Shown in pieces: positions 5,087-5,132 of a stretch of DNA of 5,132 bases. Position 1 is the first letter of the stretch, and the number at the start of each line of letters is the position of its first letter. Source of the DNA: Bacillota bacterium (GTDB lineage: Bacteria > Bacillota > Bacilli > Bacillales_B > DSM-18226); assembly GCA_030705665.1 (NCBI GenBank), contig JAUZQA010000326.1, forward strand, positions 1 to 5,132. Reading direction: 5' to 3'. A program made the translations under genes and the position numbers. The notes beneath the pieces are model-generated. The model was not told the DNA's origin, searched no databases, and saw only the letters and a program-made list of their open reading frames with translations.

Positions 5087-5125
5087 TGCGACATTTGCTA
5101 AGGTTAGAAAGGAAGGAACTAAATC

Positions 5126-5132
5126 ATGGCCG
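5126..5132 (+). CDS. ponA: Start of penicillin-binding protein 1 (ponA), truncated by window edge
   Basis: Only ATG GCC G is present (Met-Ala-...). AAGGAA (5113-5118) lies 7 nt upstream within AAAGGAAGGAAC. In Bacillus the gene directly after recU is ponA, encoding the bifunctional class A glycosyltransferase/transpeptidase PBP1. The identity is inferred from synteny, since the coding sequence seen is too short to recognise. Confidence 0.6.

Overview
The window looks like chromosome of an endospore-forming, low-GC Firmicute of the Bacillus type (Bacillaceae). It is AT-rich, has strong AGGAGG-type ribosome binding sites and two probable TTG starts. It carries the ypp-sspM-recU-ponA neighbourhood known from Bacillus subtilis: yppG, yppF, a small unplaced gene, sspM, yppC, recU and the first codons of ponA. 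Left of this block are a hybrid-cluster protein gene (hcp, running off the left edge) and a small heat-shock (alpha-crystallin) gene.

Layout: hcp (1-876, minus, C-terminal part missing); a regulatory gap with a near-perfect Fnr/Crp-type site and a second 7-1-7 palindrome; sHSP gene (1066-1554, plus); bidirectional hairpin; yppG (1628-2167, minus); gap with back-to-back promoters; yppF (2421-2633, plus, TTG start); hairpin; a 92-residue coiled-coil-like protein (2736-3014, minus); gap with a perfect 10-7-10 inverted repeat and a sigma-G-like promoter; sspM (3212-3319, plus, 35 residues); a 15-bp bidirectional hairpin that includes the stop codon of the next gene; yppC/DUF2515 (3354-4337, minus); recU (4472-5086, plus); ponA start (5126 onward, plus). 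The first eight genes alternate strictly in strand, so every convergent pair shares a hairpin and every divergent pair shares a promoter gap.

Three themes emerge. First, anaerobic/nitrosative metabolism: Hcp behind an Fnr-like site placed where a class II activator would sit. Second, sporulation: SspM behind a sigma-G-like promoter, and the sHSP and YppG genes each behind a match to the sigma-K consensus (AC, 16 nt, CATAnnnTA), which suggests late mother-cell, coat-related expression. Third, housekeeping: RecU (Holliday-junction resolvase) followed at once by ponA (PBP1), the recombination/cell-wall pair familiar from Bacillus.

I found no mobile element, CRISPR array, tRNA/rRNA or clearly novel defence-like system. 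The most interesting leads are the regulatory architecture of the hcp/sHSP gap, the paired sigma-K-like promoters, and the unassigned coiled-coil gene with its inverted repeat. Promoter calls are by eye and are inferences.
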